The position numbers and the translations under genes are program-made. A DNA stretch of 64,000 nucleotides from Streptomyces thermolilacinus SPC6 (GTDB taxonomy: Bacteria; Actinomycetota; Actinomycetes; Streptomycetales; Streptomycetaceae): the NCBI RefSeq assembly GCF_000478605.2, contig NZ_ASHX02000001.1, forward strand, positions 6,029,001 through 6,093,000. Reading direction: 5' to 3'. Below, piece by piece: positions 22,848 to 32,100 of this stretch (positions within the stretch are counted from its first letter, which is position 1; each line of letters opens with the position of its first letter). Under the pieces are notes generated by a model. It searched no databases, was not told the DNA's origin, and worked only from the letters and a program-made list of their open reading frames with translations.

Positions 22848-25800
22848 TCAGCCCGCCGTGCGGACGGCGCTGTGTCCCGATGTGTCCCCCGGGTGCGCGC
22901 GGGGCGGCTCCACGCGCAGCTCCGGCACAGCCGGTACGGCCGGTGCGGCGGCGTCCGCCGGGTCCGCCCGGTCCACGATGCGGGCCAGGTCCACCCGGGA
23001 CCGCACGCCCAGCAGCGCGAAGACGTTGCGCAGGTGGTGGTCGACCGTGCGGGGGCTGAGCGACAGCCGCACCGCCACCTCCCGGTTGGTTGCGCCGTCG
23101 GCCACTAGCCGGACGATGCGCATCTGCTGGGCCGTCAGCCGCGCCAGGCCGCCCTCGGGCCGGCTGCGCGGCGCGCTGCCCGACGCCCGCAGTTCGCTGT
23201 CGGCCATCTCCGCCCAGCCCCGGGCGCCGCACTGCTCGAACGCCACCAGCGCCTCCCGCAGCCGGTCCCCGGCCTCGCGGGGGCGGCGCTGCCGCCGCAG
23301 CCACTTCCCGTACAGCAGCAGGGTCCTGGCCCGCTCGAACTCGCCGCTCACCGACTCGTGGCGGTGCAGCGCCCGCTCGTACCAGTCGCCCGCGCCCGCC
23401 GGGTCGAGCAGCGCCCGGCAGCGGGCCAGCAGGGCGGGCGCCTGCGGATCGGCCCCCAGCGAGGCCCACACGGCGAACTCCTCGACGGCCGACCGCGCCG
23501 CCCCCGCCTGCCCCGCCAGGACCGTCGCCTCCACGTAGCAGGGGATGGCCAGTACGCGCACCGCGAAGTGCCCGCCCCGCACCACCGGCCGGACGACCGG
23601 GCGGAGCCGGGCGGCGGCCTCCGGAGCGCGGCCCCGGCTCAGGTCCGTGCGCGCCGAGGCCCACTGGGCGAGCGCCGCGGCCTGCGCCAGCCCGTGCCGC
23701 CGCGCGCTGTCCATCGCGTGCCCGGCGTGCGCGGCGACCCCCGGTTCGTCGCCCTCGACCGACAGGGCCAGCGCCAGGACGGCGTGCAGATGCGCGGCGA
23801 CGTTCCGCTGCCCGGCCCGGCCCGCCGCCCGCAGCCCCTCCTCGGCGTGGGCGCGGGCCCGCCCGTGCCGGCCCGCCCGCAGCTCGGCGTACGCGAGGTA
23901 CTCCAGCGCCCGCGGCTCCAACCCCGCCGAGCCCGACGCCCGCGCCGCGGCGACCGCCCGCGCGCTCGCCCGGCAGGCGGCGGCCACGTCCCCGACGACC
24001 AGCGCGGCCGCCCCGGCCCGCAGCAGGCCCGCCGGGTCGGCGCCACCGGACCGGGCCCGCTCGACCGTCCGCCGCAGAGGCCCGCGCGCCAGGTCCAGCC
24101 GCCCCCGCAGCGCGGCCCGCAAACCGGCGGGGTACTCGTCACCGCCCCCGCCCCGCCACGCGGCAGGACCACCCGCGACCGGGCCGCCGGAGACCGGGCC
24201 GTCCGCGACGGGGCCGTCCGCGACGGGGCCCGCCACCGGGCCGTTCACAGCGGTGTTGCGCGCGGCCGCGCCAGCCGCAGCCGCGCCACCCGCAGCCCTG
24301 GCCTCCGGCGCCGAACCGTCCGGCCTCGCGGGGCTGCCGCAGGGCGCGGGGACAGCGGCGGCGTCCAGGGACGCGAGGCACGCCGTCACGTCACCCGCCG
24401 CCCACGCGGCGTCCGCCGCCGCCAGGTGCGCGGCCATGGCCCGGGCCGGGTCGTACGGGGCGAGGAGCGCGGCGGCGGCGCACAGCGACTCGTACGCGTC
24501 GACCACCGGGCCGTCGTCCGACGCCAGGACCCCCGAGGCCAGTTCGACACGGCCCCGCACCGCGTCGTGGCCGCCCGTCGCCCGTGCCGCCGCCAGCAGT
24601 TCCCTCGCCCGCCGCGGCAGGCCCGCGAGGCGCGCCTGTTCGGCCGCCGCCACCAGGCGCTCGCCGCGCGCCCCCGTCCCGGTGGTCAGCTCCGCCGCGC
24701 GGGCCAGCGCCGCCGACCGTTCGTGGTGCGGGTGGCGGGCGCCTTCCCTCGCCGCCTCGGCGGCGAGCGCCGCGGCAAGCCGGGGGGCGGGTCCCTGCAC
24801 GGACAGCGCGGTGTGCGTCAGGCGGGCGAGCGGGTTCCGGGCCCCGCCCAGGGCGGCGGCGAGCGCCCCGTGCGCCGCGCGCCGCCGGGCGGGCGCGGCC
24901 TCCTCGTACACCAGCCGCCGCAGCGGCACGGTGGCGCAGCCGACGCGGCCCGAGGACCAGACGAGCAGGCCCGCGGCCTCCGCGGCGGCGAACACGGCCC
25001 CCGGCAGCCCCGCCCCTCGCGCCGCGTCCCGGACCAGCGCGGCATCAGCCGTGCCGCCCGCCGTGCCGCCCGCCGTGTCGTCCTCCGACGCGGCGGCGAC
25101 CAGCAGCAGCAACGCCCGCACCTCGTCCGGCAGTTCGTCGGGCGCCGGGCTCACCACCCGTCTCAGCGCCGCCGTGTCCACCAGCGGCCGGGGCAGCGGC
25201 ACGCACCCGGCCAGACGCGCGGGGGAGAGGCGTTCCGCGAGGAAGGCGAGGAGCGCGGGGTTCCCCTCCGCCTCGGTCACCAGCTCCTCCCGTACGGAGG
25301 CGTCCACGGGCCCGGCCGCCAGGTCGTCCACCACGCACCCGGCCGGGCGGCGCGACAGCGGCCCGAGGACGACGGACGGGAGCCCCGCGAAGTCCCTGCT
25401 CCCCGGATGCCGCCGCAGCGCCGTCACCAGCACCGCCACGGGACCCGTCCGGGGCACCCCGCGCAGTACGGCGGCGAGCGCCCGCCGGGACCGTTCGTCC
25501 CACACGTGCGCGTCGTCCACGCACAGCAGCGGCGGCCCGTCGGCGGACGCGGCCCGCAGCGCGTCGGCCAGGGCGGCGCCGGTCGGCTCCTCCTCCGCCG
25601 CCGGGTGCCGCACCGTCCCGCGCGCGGTCAGGGCGTCGCACAAGGCGCGCAGCCCGCCGCCCGGTACCCGGCAGTCGCCCGGTGCCGCCGGCACCCGTAC
25701 GACGGGGCCGCCCGTGAAGGAGGCCGCCGCGTGGTCCAGGAGCGCCGTGCGGCCCATGCCGGGGTCGCCGAGCAGTACCAGCAGCCCGGAACCGCCGCGG

Positions 25801-25892
25801 CGCGGGGCGTCCAGTACGGCGGCGACGGACCGCAGTTCCGCGTCCCGGCCATGCGGACGGGAACGCCGTTCGAGGGTCGGCTGTACGGTCAT
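22848..25892 (-). CDS. LuxR-family LAL-type ATPase regulator with a variant Walker A
   Basis: The 1014-residue protein follows the LAL plan: an N-terminal ATPase, a long helical TPR-like middle rich in Ala and Arg, and a C-terminal LuxR HTH. The HTH is LTAQQMRIVRLVADGATNRE followed by LSLSPRTVDHHLRNVF. Walker A reads GDPGMGRT with Arg48 where Lys is expected. Walker B is LLCVDDAHVWD. The ATG at 25892 is chosen because MTVQPTLERRSRPHGRDAEL matches the usual start, and the frame upstream overlaps the cutinase. A GPVxxGPV repeat sits near residue 555. LALs activate specific enzyme or antibiotic operons; the cutinase is a possible target (inference). Confidence 0.87.
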   Translation of the reverse strand: MTVQPTLERRSRPHGRDAELRSVAAVLDAPRRGGSGLLVLLGDPGMGRTALLDHAAASFTGGPVVRVPAAPGDCRVPGGGLRALCDALTARGTVRHPAAEEEPTGAALADALRAASADGPPLLCVDDAHVWDERSRRALAAVLRGVPRTGPVAVLVTALRRHPGSRDFAGLPSVVLGPLSRRPAGCVVDDLAAGPVDASVREELVTEAEGNPALLAFLAERLSPARLAGCVPLPRPLVDTAALRRVVSPAPDELPDEVRALLLLVAAASEDDTAGGTAGGTADAALVRDAARGAGLPGAVFAAAEAAGLLVWSSGRVGCATVPLRRLVYEEAAPARRRAAHGALAAALGGARNPLARLTHTALSVQGPAPRLAAALAAEAAREGARHPHHERSAALARAAELTTGTGARGERLVAAAEQARLAGLPRRARELLAAARATGGHDAVRGRVELASGVLASDDGPVVDAYESLCAAAALLAPYDPARAMAAHLAAADAAWAAGDVTACLASLDAAAVPAPCGSPARPDGSAPEARAAGGAAAAGAAARNTAVNGPVAGPVADGPVADGPVSGGPVAGGPAAWRGGGGDEYPAGLRAALRGRLDLARGPLRRTVERARSGGADPAGLLRAGAAALVVGDVAAACRASARAVAAARASGSAGLEPRALEYLAYAELRAGRHGRARAHAEEGLRAAGRAGQRNVAAHLHAVLALALSVEGDEPGVAAHAGHAMDSARRHGLAQAAALAQWASARTDLSRGRAPEAAARLRPVVRPVVRGGHFAVRVLAIPCYVEATVLAGQAGAARSAVEEFAVWASLGADPQAPALLARCRALLDPAGAGDWYERALHRHESVSGEFERARTLLLYGKWLRRQRRPREAGDRLREALVAFEQCGARGWAEMADSELRASGSAPRSRPEGGLARLTAQQMRIVRLVADGATNREVAVRLSLSPRTVDHHLRNVFALLGVRSRVDLARIVDRADPADAAAPAVPAVPELRVEPPRAHPGDTSGHSAVRTAG
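24175..24243. repeat. 15-bp tandem repeats inside the LAL gene
   Basis: Units of the form GACGGGGCCGTCCGC repeat about four times, with decay at both ends. They encode the minus-strand low-complexity run GPVADGPVADGPVSGGPVAG. The unit is a multiple of three, so copy-number changes keep the frame. Confidence 0.75.
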
Positions 25893-26224
25893 TCCCGGGA
25901 CGGTAGCGATACCCGCCGCGTCCCGGAAGCCGTCCGTCCGTCGCCGCTCACGCGGCCTCCGCTCTCCGCACGCCGCCCCCGACCTGCGGGAACTCCCGTC
26001 GTTGGGCCGGTGCCCAGCCGGTTGCGGCGGACTGTGTGCCGCTGCCCAGCCGCTCGACGGCCCCGCCGGACGCCCGTCGCACCGGCACGCGGCCACCGTC
26101 CCCGCACACGGTCCCGTCCCCCTGCACGGCCACCACCCCCGCACACGGTCACCGGCCCGCGCACGGCCGGCGGCCGCGTGGAGTACGCGGCCGCCGGAAG
26201 GGTGGGAGGCCCGAGGGCCCCGGG
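25893..26224. other. 332-bp intergenic region between the LAL regulator and the cutinase
   Basis: No convincing gene is present. The region holds the LAL promoter, two CCGCACACGGTC copies about 55 bp apart near 26100 and 26150, and the cutinase terminator. Confidence 0.5.
26167..26197 (-). terminator. Terminator of the cutinase gene
   Basis: CCGGCGGCCGCG (26167-26178) pairs exactly with CGCGGCCGCCGG (26186-26197) around a seven-base loop, 28 bp past the cutinase stop. Confidence 0.75.
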
Positions 26225-27124
26225 TCAGGACTGGTGCGGGCAGTTGCCCCGGTACTCCTCGATGGTGAGGCTCGGCCGGGGCAGCGGGCACAGGAACTGC
26301 TCGTAGCGGGTGTCGTTGTCGATGAACCGCTTCAGCCACGAGATGCTGTACTTCGCGATCGTCGTGTTCGACGAGTTCGGCGCGAAGTGCGAGGCCCCGT
26401 TCAGCTCCAGGTAGGCCCGGTCCAGCGACGACGGAAGGTTCTCGTAGAACGGCTCCGCGTGGCTGGACACCGGCGCGATGCTGTCCCCGTCGGCGCCCAC
26501 GATCAGCGTCGGCGTCTGGATCTCCGGCCAGGTCTTGTCCAGGTTCCACGGCGTCAGCGGGATGGCGGCCTGGAGGGACGGACGGCTCTTGGCCGCCTCC
26601 AGGCTGCCGCCGCCGCCCATGGAGTGCCCCATCACCCCGAGGCGGGTGCTGTCCACGCGGGTGCGCAGGGGGCTGACGCGCGTCAGGTAGTCCAGCGCGG
26701 CCAGGAGCTGGCGGCCGCGGCTGTCGGGCTGGTCGAGCGTCGTGTTGGTGTCGATGGTGAACACGACGAACCCCTGCGAGGCGAGGCGCGGGCCCAGCCA
26801 GGCGATCGACGACTGGGTGCCCGTGTAGCCGGGGGAGATGGCGACGGCGCCGAACGTCCCGTCGCTGGTGGTCGTCGGGTAGTAGATCGTCCCTCCGCCG
26901 AAGCCGGTCACGGCCAGGGAGGAGACGGTGGCCTGCGAGACGGCGTACGGCCCGCGCACCGCCTCGATGCTGGCGTTGGTCGGCGCGGGGCCGCGCTCGT
27001 ACGGGTTGTCCGCCGCGTGCGCGCCGGGCGTCGGCCCGAGTCCGATGCCGACGAGAACCGCGACCGCCGCGAGGGCGCTGCTCAGTGAACGGGTCCTGCG
27101 CTGGGTGTGGGGGTGCTGGTGCAC
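26225..27124 (-). CDS. Secreted cutinase / polyester hydrolase (PET-hydrolase type)
   Basis: The signal peptide (about 1-38, ending GAHAAD) leads to a 260-residue alpha/beta hydrolase typical of actinobacterial cutinases. It has NPYERGPAPTNASIEAVRGP, then Ser168 in GHSMGGGGS, Asp214 in ADGDSIAP and His246 in ASHFAPN. The oxyanion hole is Tyr100 and Met169, and TPWNLDKTW carries the conserved aromatic wall. Cys279 and Cys295 should form the C-terminal disulfide. Family members from Thermobifida and leaf-compost cutinase hydrolyse cutin and synthetic polyesters, including PET; the natural substrate is probably plant cutin or suberin. The start is GTG at 27124. Confidence 0.93.
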   Translation of the reverse strand: MHQHPHTQRRTRSLSSALAAVAVLVGIGLGPTPGAHAADNPYERGPAPTNASIEAVRGPYAVSQATVSSLAVTGFGGGTIYYPTTTSDGTFGAVAISPGYTGTQSSIAWLGPRLASQGFVVFTIDTNTTLDQPDSRGRQLLAALDYLTRVSPLRTRVDSTRLGVMGHSMGGGGSLEAAKSRPSLQAAIPLTPWNLDKTWPEIQTPTLIVGADGDSIAPVSSHAEPFYENLPSSLDRAYLELNGASHFAPNSSNTTIAKYSISWLKRFIDNDTRYEQFLCPLPRPSLTIEEYRGNCPHQS

Positions 27125-27274
27125 GACAAAGTCGTCCTCTCCGTCGTCTGGCGGGACCCCGGGGCGGCGGGCGCGCGGCCGGCAGGCGGCGGCGCACCGC
27201 CCCGGGGGTGGGTGACCCGCCGGTGGGTGGCGGAGTCACTGTGGCGGTGGACCGGCGAGGGAGGCATCGGCTAT

Positions 27275-27350
27275 ATCACCGGTCTCGGCCCGGATCACCG
27301 GTCTCGGGCGGATCACCGGTCTCGGCCCCGGATCACCGGTCCCGGCCCGG
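27275..27350. repeat. Four tandem ATCACCGGTCTCGG repeats
   Basis: Copies begin at 27275, 27294, 27312 and 27332, with a period of 18-20 bp. Each holds the ACCGGT palindrome. They fill the divergent intergenic region 27125-27438 between the cutinase and the gene at 27439. No gene is visible there, so they are candidate regulator-binding iterons. Confidence 0.85.
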
Positions 27351-27438
27351 CCGCCCGTCCGGACCGGTGCGCGGCCGCCGCGCACGGTGGGCCGTCCGGT
27401 GCTCGACTGGAAGAGGGGGCCGACGAGAGGAGCGGGCG

Positions 27439-27717
27439 ATGTACGTGCTGCGCATCGAGCACGCGGTACCGGACTACGAGGCGTGGAAGCAGGCGTTCGA
27501 CGGCGACCCGCTGGGCCGTGGCGCCGCGGGCGTGCGGGCCTACCGCGTGATGCGGCCCGTCGAGGACCCGGGCCGCGTGATGATCGACCTGGACTTCGAC
27601 GAGCGGGAGCGCGCCGAACGGATGCTGACCCGGCTGCGGGAACTGTGGACCCGCGTCACGGTGGCGGTCGGCCCGGAGGCCGAGATCACGGAGGTCGTGG
27701 ACACCGGACAGTACTGA
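27439..27717 (+). CDS. Small dimeric alpha/beta-barrel-like protein (ABM superfamily-like)
   Basis: The 92-residue product (YVLRIEHAVPDYEAWKQAFD, then RVMIDLDFDERERAERML) has the beta-alpha-beta pattern of the ferredoxin-like dimeric barrel family. That family includes antibiotic biosynthesis monooxygenases and stress-response barrels. No cofactor is predicted and the function is unknown. A GAGAGGAG site precedes the ATG at 27439. The repeats at 27275 lie in its upstream region. Confidence 0.75.
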   Translation: MYVLRIEHAVPDYEAWKQAFDGDPLGRGAAGVRAYRVMRPVEDPGRVMIDLDFDERERAERMLTRLRELWTRVTVAVGPEAEITEVVDTGQY

Positions 27718-27875
27718 CGAGCGCCCGGCCGCCGGCGCGGCGCCGTACCGCCGTCCGCTGACCCGTCCGTTCCGGATGGAGCACCACGACGGGCCCCGGT
27801 CGCCGCGCCGCCCGAAGGTGGAGGCAGCCACACCGTCGCGCCCCGCCACGGTGTGCCGCCGCCAGGAGGTCAGAC

Positions 27876-29123
27876 GTGCCCACGCGCCCCGCCCGCCCCC
27901 GTACCGCCGCCCGGACGGCCGCCGCCACGGCCCTCGCCCTCGCGGCGGCGGTGGCCCCCGCGCTCGGCCCCGCCCCGGCGTACGCCGCCGCCCCCGTACG
28001 GGACGACACCCTTCAGCACCGCCTCGAACAGCTCGTCGCCGCCCCCGGCGGCCCGCCCGGCGCCATCGTCGTCCTCCACCGCACCGGCCCCCGCACCGGA
28101 CAAGCCCCCCGCCGGAGCACCGGCGACGGCACCGCGCAAGGCACCGACGGCCAGGACCGTACCGAGGTGTACCGCGCCGGGGTCGCCGACCTGCGCACCG
28201 GCCGCCCGCCCCGGACGGGGGACCACATGCGGATCGCCAGCGTCGCCAAGGCGTTCAGCGGCGCCGTCGCCCTCCGCCTCGTCGACGAACGGCGCCTGCG
28301 CCTGGACGACACGATCGGGCGCGTACTGCCCGCCCTGCCCGCCGCCTGGCACCGCGTCACCCTGCGCCAGCTCCTCAACCACACCAGCGGCCTGCCCGAC
28401 TACAGCGCCTCCCCCCGCTTCGCGGCGATCCTCAACCAGAACCCCCGGCACCGCTTCGACTCGCGCCGCCTCCTGGACTTCGTCGCCGACCAGCCTCTGC
28501 GCTTCACGCCCGGCAGCCGCTACGCGTACTCCAACTCCGACAACATCGCCGTCGCGCTCATGGTCGAGGCCGCCACAGGCCGCCGCTACGAGGACCTTCT
28601 CCAGGAGCTCGTGTACCGGCCGCTCGGCCTGCGCGACACGCACCTGCCGCAGGGCCACCGACTGCCCGAGCCGTACCTGCACGGGTACGCCGTCGATCCG
28701 CCCGCCCCGCCCGAGGACGTCAGCGAGGCCATCGGCGCGTCCGGCAGCTGGGCGTCGGGCGGCATCGTCTCCACCCCCGCCGACCTCGGCACCTTCATCC
28801 GCGCCCACGCCTCCGGCGCGCTCCTGTCCGAGGCGACCCGCCGCGCCCAGCGCACCTTCGTCCCCGGCGGCGCCTCGCAGCCGCCGGGCCCCGGCGCGAA
28901 CGACGCGGGACTGGCGCTGTTCCGCTACACCACCCGCTGCGGAGTGGTGTACGGCCACACCGGCAACACCCCCGGCTACACCCAGCTCGCGGCCGCGACA
29001 CCCGACGGCACGCGCTCCCTCACGTTCACCGCCACCAGCCAGATCCCGCTCGACCCCGAACTCCTCGCCCGTACACGCGCGTTGCAGGAGGACTTCGTCT
29101 GCGCCCTGCTGCGGCGCGACTGA
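27876..29123 (+). CDS. Secreted SxxK serine hydrolase (D-Ala-D-Ala carboxypeptidase-like)
   Basis: A signal peptide (about 1-38, ending PAYAAAP) precedes a class C beta-lactamase-like domain. The active site is S122-V-A-K125, then RYAYSNSDN as the YxN element and GHTGNTPGYT as the third. QLLNHTSGLPDYS is the standard landmark. Its nearest relatives are the DD-carboxypeptidase R61 type from Streptomyces. An insertion (GQAPRRSTGDGTAQGTDGQD) near residue 75-95 is low-complexity. The GTG at 27876 has AGGAGGTC upstream. It is a divergent paralogue of the protein encoded at 19811, and the two share little beyond motifs. Confidence 0.88.
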   Translation: MPTRPARPRTAARTAAATALALAAAVAPALGPAPAYAAAPVRDDTLQHRLEQLVAAPGGPPGAIVVLHRTGPRTGQAPRRSTGDGTAQGTDGQDRTEVYRAGVADLRTGRPPRTGDHMRIASVAKAFSGAVALRLVDERRLRLDDTIGRVLPALPAAWHRVTLRQLLNHTSGLPDYSASPRFAAILNQNPRHRFDSRRLLDFVADQPLRFTPGSRYAYSNSDNIAVALMVEAATGRRYEDLLQELVYRPLGLRDTHLPQGHRLPEPYLHGYAVDPPAPPEDVSEAIGASGSWASGGIVSTPADLGTFIRAHASGALLSEATRRAQRTFVPGGASQPPGPGANDAGLALFRYTTRCGVVYGHTGNTPGYTQLAAATPDGTRSLTFTATSQIPLDPELLARTRALQEDFVCALLRRD

Positions 29124-29135
29124 CCCGCGCGAACA

Positions 29136-29178
29136 CGTCCGGGGCGCCACCCGCGAGCGGCGGGCGGCACCCCGGACG
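29136..29178. terminator. Hairpin between the convergent hydrolase and GH3 genes
   Basis: CGTCCGGGGCGCC (29136-29148) pairs with GGCACCCCGGACG (29166-29178), with one mismatched position. Confidence 0.65.
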
Positions 29179-29195
29179 GGTGTGGTGTCAGGGCG

Positions 29196-32100
29196 TCAGG
29201 AGGCCCGGTACGCCTCCGTCAGCTTCGCCATCGCCGCCGACGGCTTGCCCCGCAGCAGCAGCTGGTCCGCCTCGGCGAACGGCTTCGCGGACGCCGCGGT
29301 GATGCCGCCGCCCATCTTCTGCTGGACGAGCAGCCGCGCCTTGCCGACCAGTTCACGCGCCGCCGGGGATTCACCGCGCCCGGCCGCCTCCAGAGCACGG
29401 GCACCGGCGCCGAGTACCCTCAGCGTCGTCTCACCGCCCCGCACCGGTGCCGACAGGGTGGTCAGGCCCCAGCCGTACGGGAACTGCGGGTCGTACACGG
29501 CGTCGCCGACGTTCACCGGCAGCTGCGCCTCCGACTTCGGCCACGTCACGGGCAGTCGCCCGGTGAACGGCCGCTTCCCGTACAGCACGTCGGCCACGCC
29601 GTCGCCCTCGGTGCCGGGCAGCCACGACGCGACCAGCGCGTCGATGGCGGCGAGCCGGTCCCCGATCAGCTGCGGGCGCCCCGAGACGACGAGGACCGCG
29701 CAGGGCATCTCGGCGCACACCCGGTCCACGGCCGCCTTGTCGGCGGGCGAGAGCTCCAGGTCATGGCCGTTGCCGACGTCGCCGACGCCCTCCGCGTACG
29801 GCGTCTCACCGACGACGACCACGCCCACGTCGTGCCCGGCGAGGTCCGCCGACGCGTCCTTCGAGTAGGTGATCCCCGCGTCCGGGGCGGCCTTCCGCAT
29901 GCCCTCCAGGATCGTCGTGCCGGTGGTGATCGCCCCGGACGACCCCTGCCAGCTGATCGTCCAGCCGCCCGCCTGGCTGCCCAGGTCGTCCGCGTTGGAC
30001 CCGGCGACGTACACCTTCTGCGACGCCTTCAGCGGCAGCACCCCTCCGTCGTTCTTCAGCAGCACCTGCGACTTGGCGGCCGCCTCCCGGGCGACGGCGC
30101 GGTGCGCGGGCGAGCCGACCTCCGCGAGGTGCGTCGTGTCGGCGTACGGCTTCTCGAACAGGCCGAGGCGGAACTTCTGCGTCAGGATGCGTGACACCGC
30201 GTCGTCGATCCGAGCCTCGCTGATCCGGCCGGCCGTCACCTCCGCCTGGAGGATGCGGGTGAAGTCCTGGTAGTTCGTCGGCACCATGATCATGTCGAGC
30301 CCGGCGTTGACCGAGGTGCGCACATCGCTCGGGTAGTCGCCGGGGATCTGGTCGATGGCCTGCCAGTCGCTGATGACGAAGCCCTCGAAGCCCATCCGGC
30401 CCTTCAGCACCCCGTTGATCATCGCCGCGTCGGCGTGCATCTTCACCGGCCCCGCGTCGTCCCCGATGATGTCGAGCGACGAGTACGACGGCATGACTGT
30501 GCCCGTGCCGCGCTTCACCGCCTCCGCGAACGGCGCCAGGTGCACCGCCTCCAGCTCCTCGCGGCTGACCCTCGTGACGCCCTGGTCGATCGTGTACGAG
30601 CCGGTGGACGACGAGCCGAAGGCCGTACCGCCGTCGCCGACGAAGTGCTTGGCGCTGGTCAGCACCTTGTCGTTGCGGGCCAGGTCCTTGCCGGAGGCGC
30701 GGCCCTGCATGCCCTCGATGACCGTCGTCATGGCCGTGACCAGCGCCGGGTCCTCACCGAACGCCTCGTACGACCGCCCCCACCGCTCGTCGCGCGTCAC
30801 GCACAGGCACGGCGCGAAGTCCCACGGGACGCCCGTCGCGCGGACCTCCTTCGCGGTGACCGCCCCGGTGCGGCGCGCCAGCTCCGGGTCGCGGCCGGCG
30901 CCTATGCCGATGTTGTGCGGCATGATCGTCGCGCCGACGACGTTGTTGTGGCCGTGCACCGCGTCCACGCCGTAGATCAGCGGGATCTGGAAGCGGGTCG
31001 CCTGCGCGCGCAGCTGGTAGGCGTCCACCATCCGCGCCCACGCCTCGGGTGTGTTCGGGGTCGGCACGGAGCCGCCGCCGGAGAGCAGCGAGCCCAGCGC
31101 GTGGGAGGCGATGTCGCCCTGGGAGCGCAGCGCGTTGCGCTCGGCCTGCGTCATCTGCCCGGCCTTCTCGGCGAGCGACATCCGCTTCAGCAGGTCCGCG
31201 ACCCGCTTCTTCACCGGCAGGCGCGCGTCTAGGTACGGCAGGCCGTGGGCGTTCAGGACGACCTGCGGGGTCTCGGCGGGCGCCTTGGCGCCGGTCACGG
31301 TGAGCCGCAGGGGTACCGTCTCGGCGGCCTCGGCCGCGCCGTCGCGCAGGGTCGGCACCTCCACCGTGCGCGACTCACCGGAGGGCGTCCCGGCGGGGAA
31401 GGTGACCGTGCCCGAGACGGGCGTGAAGTCCTCACCCGGCCGGGCCGTGCCGCCTTCGGTCGTGTACGCGACGGTGACCGGTTCGGTGAGCGGCCCCGAC
31501 CCGGTGGTGGCGACGGAGAGCCTCACCCGCGCGGTGCCGCCTTCGTCCACGGGGTGGACGGCGGAGTCGGCGACCACCCGCGCGGTGAGGGCCGGCTCGG
31601 CCTTGCCGTACAGCTCGACGCCGTCCACGGCGAACGTGCCGGGCGAGCCGGGCGGCAGGGTGAAGGCGTACCCCCACATCGCGTTCAGCCCGAGGACCTG
31701 GTCGATGCCGCCGACCGGCTGGTAGTCGGCCCGGTAGACGAAGTCGGAGAACGGGATCTCGACCAGGTGCCAGCCCTGCCAGTCGTCGGTGAACGACGTC
31801 GTCCACAGCTCGGACGTGGCGCCGCTGCTGCCGCCGTCCTTGATCTCGAAGTGGATCCGCTTGCCCGAACCGGGCGGCAGGGGAGCGGTGTTCTGCCCGT
31901 ACCACCAGAACCGGATGCCCTTGTGGGCGGTCCAGTCCGGGGCCGGCCGGTCGGTGGCGAACTCGTGGCTGAAGCCGCCCCAGCCGCTGATGTCGTAGCG
32001 GCCTTCGAGGACCTTCGCCCCCTCGGGCGCGTCGGGGCGCTCCGCGAGGGACAGCGCGGGCCGGTCGTCGGCGTCGCTGCCCCAGGTGAAGATGCCGTCG

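Noticed and set aside
23090..26306. Plus-strand frames of 875-982 aa opposite the LAL gene
   Set aside because: Pro/Arg or Ala/Ser-rich shadows with no motif; LAL has Walker B and HTH on the minus strand.
25893..27239. N-terminal extension of the LAL regulator (1463 aa in total)
   Set aside because: Upstream codons are antisense to nothing conserved and overlap the cutinase coding strand out of frame; the family start matches MTVQPTLERR at 25892.
27275..27350. CRISPR array
   Set aside because: Repeats are 18-20 bp head-to-tail without spacers and there are no cas genes.
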